NCBI GenBank assembly: GCA_903869675.1
Contig: CAIQAB010000032.1
Span: forward strand, 1-64,000
Direction: 5' to 3'
DNA length: 64,000 nt
Source: an uncultured Verrucomicrobiota bacterium
GTDB taxonomy: Bacteria > Verrucomicrobiota > Verrucomicrobiia > Opitutales > Opitutaceae
Each line of letters starts with the position of its first letter. The stretch's first letter is position 1. The translations under genes were made by a program, and so were the position numbers. Under the pieces are notes generated by a model. It was given only the letters and a program-made list of their open reading frames with translations, was not told where the DNA came from and searched no databases. This document shows positions 63,331 through 64,000 of the stretch, piece after piece.

Positions 63331-64000
63331 TTAAGCACGCTCAGCTTCGATCTGCTCAAGGGATTTGCCGGAGGTGTCGGGCATGAAGAAGAAGCCGACG
63401 ATGCCGCTGATCGCGAGGAACAGAGTGAGAAGCCCGGCGATTTGCTTGATGCCGGCGTGGGCGAGCATCGGGACGAAGAAGCTCCAAACACCAAGAATGG
63501 TGCGGGCGACGCCGAACGTGATGCCCTGCGCGGTGCCACGCAGCATGGTCGGAAAAAGTTCCTGGCTGAAAACCTTGTAGAACGCTTCGCCGGAGAGCGC
63601 TGCGCTAATGGAAAACAGCAGAATGTTGGCCGTAACCGTGCCGATGTTGAACGGCATAACGAGAAACAAGCCATAAGCGGCTACCTGCATGACAGCGCCG
63701 ACACCCCAGATCAGCTTGCGGGTCTTAAAGTCGCGGTCGGCATAACGCATGAAAATCGTGATGGTGACGATCATGGTGATCACAAAGTTGGCGCTAGCGA
63801 GGCCTACGCTCATCGCCTGACTGCCCGCATTGAGCGTGCTGATGATGTAAGGATTGAAAATGCCCGCAGTGCCCGCCGCTAGATTCCAGAAAAGATAGAT
63901 CGTGGCCGTCCATACTAGGGCCCGGAGGTTAGAACCGGTAAACAATGCACTCACGTTGTGACCGGCGCCCCTGACGGTCTTGGCAGCTTCCTTCCAGCGC
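63331..64000 (-). CDS. MFS sugar transporter, C-terminal half (cut by window edge)
   Basis: The frame is open to the window end (about 222 codons here). It begins in a charged cytoplasmic loop (WKEAAKTVRGAGHNV) corresponding to the central loop of 12-helix MFS proteins, followed by five or six helices; APDTSG-like FMPDTSGKSLEQIEAERA at the C-terminus is typical of the sugar-porter subfamily. First visible gene of the leftward operon, 5 bp before GH78. Likely imports the oligosaccharide or sugar acid used downstream; specificity unknown. Confidence 0.85.
   Translation of the reverse strand, partial: RWKEAAKTVRGAGHNVSALFTGSNLRALVWTATIYLFWNLAAGTAGIFNPYIISTLNAGSQAMSVGLASANFVITMIVTITIFMRYADRDFKTRKLIWGVGAVMQVAAYGLFLVMPFNIGTVTANILLFSISAALSGEAFYKVFSQELFPTMLRGTAQGITFGVARTILGVWSFFVPMLAHAGIKQIAGLLTLFLAISGIVGFFFMPDTSGKSLEQIEAERA

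Overview
The window is GC-rich chromosomal DNA that I read as coming from a member of the Verrucomicrobia, most likely Opitutaceae. The grounds are a LexA operator of the form TGTTC-N4-GAACA on the start of a lexA gene, very large secreted proteins with autotransporter-associated strand repeats, LamG and Ig modules, DxDxDG loops and an '(F/Y)FRLR' C-terminal end, a prepilin-like protein with a 'VAFVDAHVAW'-type C-terminus, and a broad pectin/rhamnose enzyme set. Genus-level placement is not possible from sequence reading alone. Nearly all start codons lack a Shine-Dalgarno sequence and follow pyrimidine-rich leaders.

Region 1-8.3 kb is mostly housekeeping: a nearly complete cysI (sulfite reductase), lexA, a BCP-like peroxiredoxin, a GH43-type propeller enzyme, crcB (fluoride channel), rsgA, a YhbY-type RNA-binding protein and a TonB-dependent receptor. 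Region 8.4-30 kb is dominated by four giant exported proteins (PL1 pectate lyase with Ig and strand repeats; GH43 arabinanase; a strand-repeat/Ig/LamG/FnIII protein; a LamG-sugar dehydrogenase-diheme cytochrome fusion). All four end in a similar module. They are interleaved with rsuA, pyrH and a type IV pilin-like gene. Region 30-39.4 kb holds rlmN, trmB, the full ATP synthase operon atpBEFHAGDC with inverted repeats in five of its seven intercistronic gaps, a strong terminator and a tRNA-Leu(GAG).

Region 39.5-64 kb starts with a serine acetyltransferase and then becomes a carbohydrate locus. On the + strand are rhaT, a propeller glycosidase, two tandem helical-repeat paralogs, a GH95 fucosidase/galactosidase and an alpha/beta hydrolase. 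Converging on it from the right is one tightly packed leftward operon of eight genes with gaps of -4 to +28 bp: MFS transporter (partial), GH78 rhamnosidase without signal peptide, enolase-superfamily dehydratase, RuBisCO-like protein (RLP), DUF1537/OtnK-type sugar-acid kinase, an Asp/Glu-racemase-fold protein lacking the second catalytic Cys, a BASS-family transporter and an exported GH106 rhamnosidase.

The rightmost operon is the best candidate for an undescribed system: a sugar-acid route in which a DUF1537 kinase phosphorylates a keto-acid that the adjacent RLP then enolises or decarboxylates. It is joined to a dehydratase and a single-Cys racemase homologue and fed by rhamnoside-type plant polysaccharide. 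The kinase-RLP pairing resembles the known D-apionate/3-oxo-isoapionate pathway, but the other partners differ. Secondary points of interest are the shared C-terminal module of the giant proteins, the self-contained dehydrogenase-cytochrome fusion, several families of purine-rich 'text-like' inverted repeats in intergenic spaces, and a probably leaderless LexA-controlled lexA mRNA.
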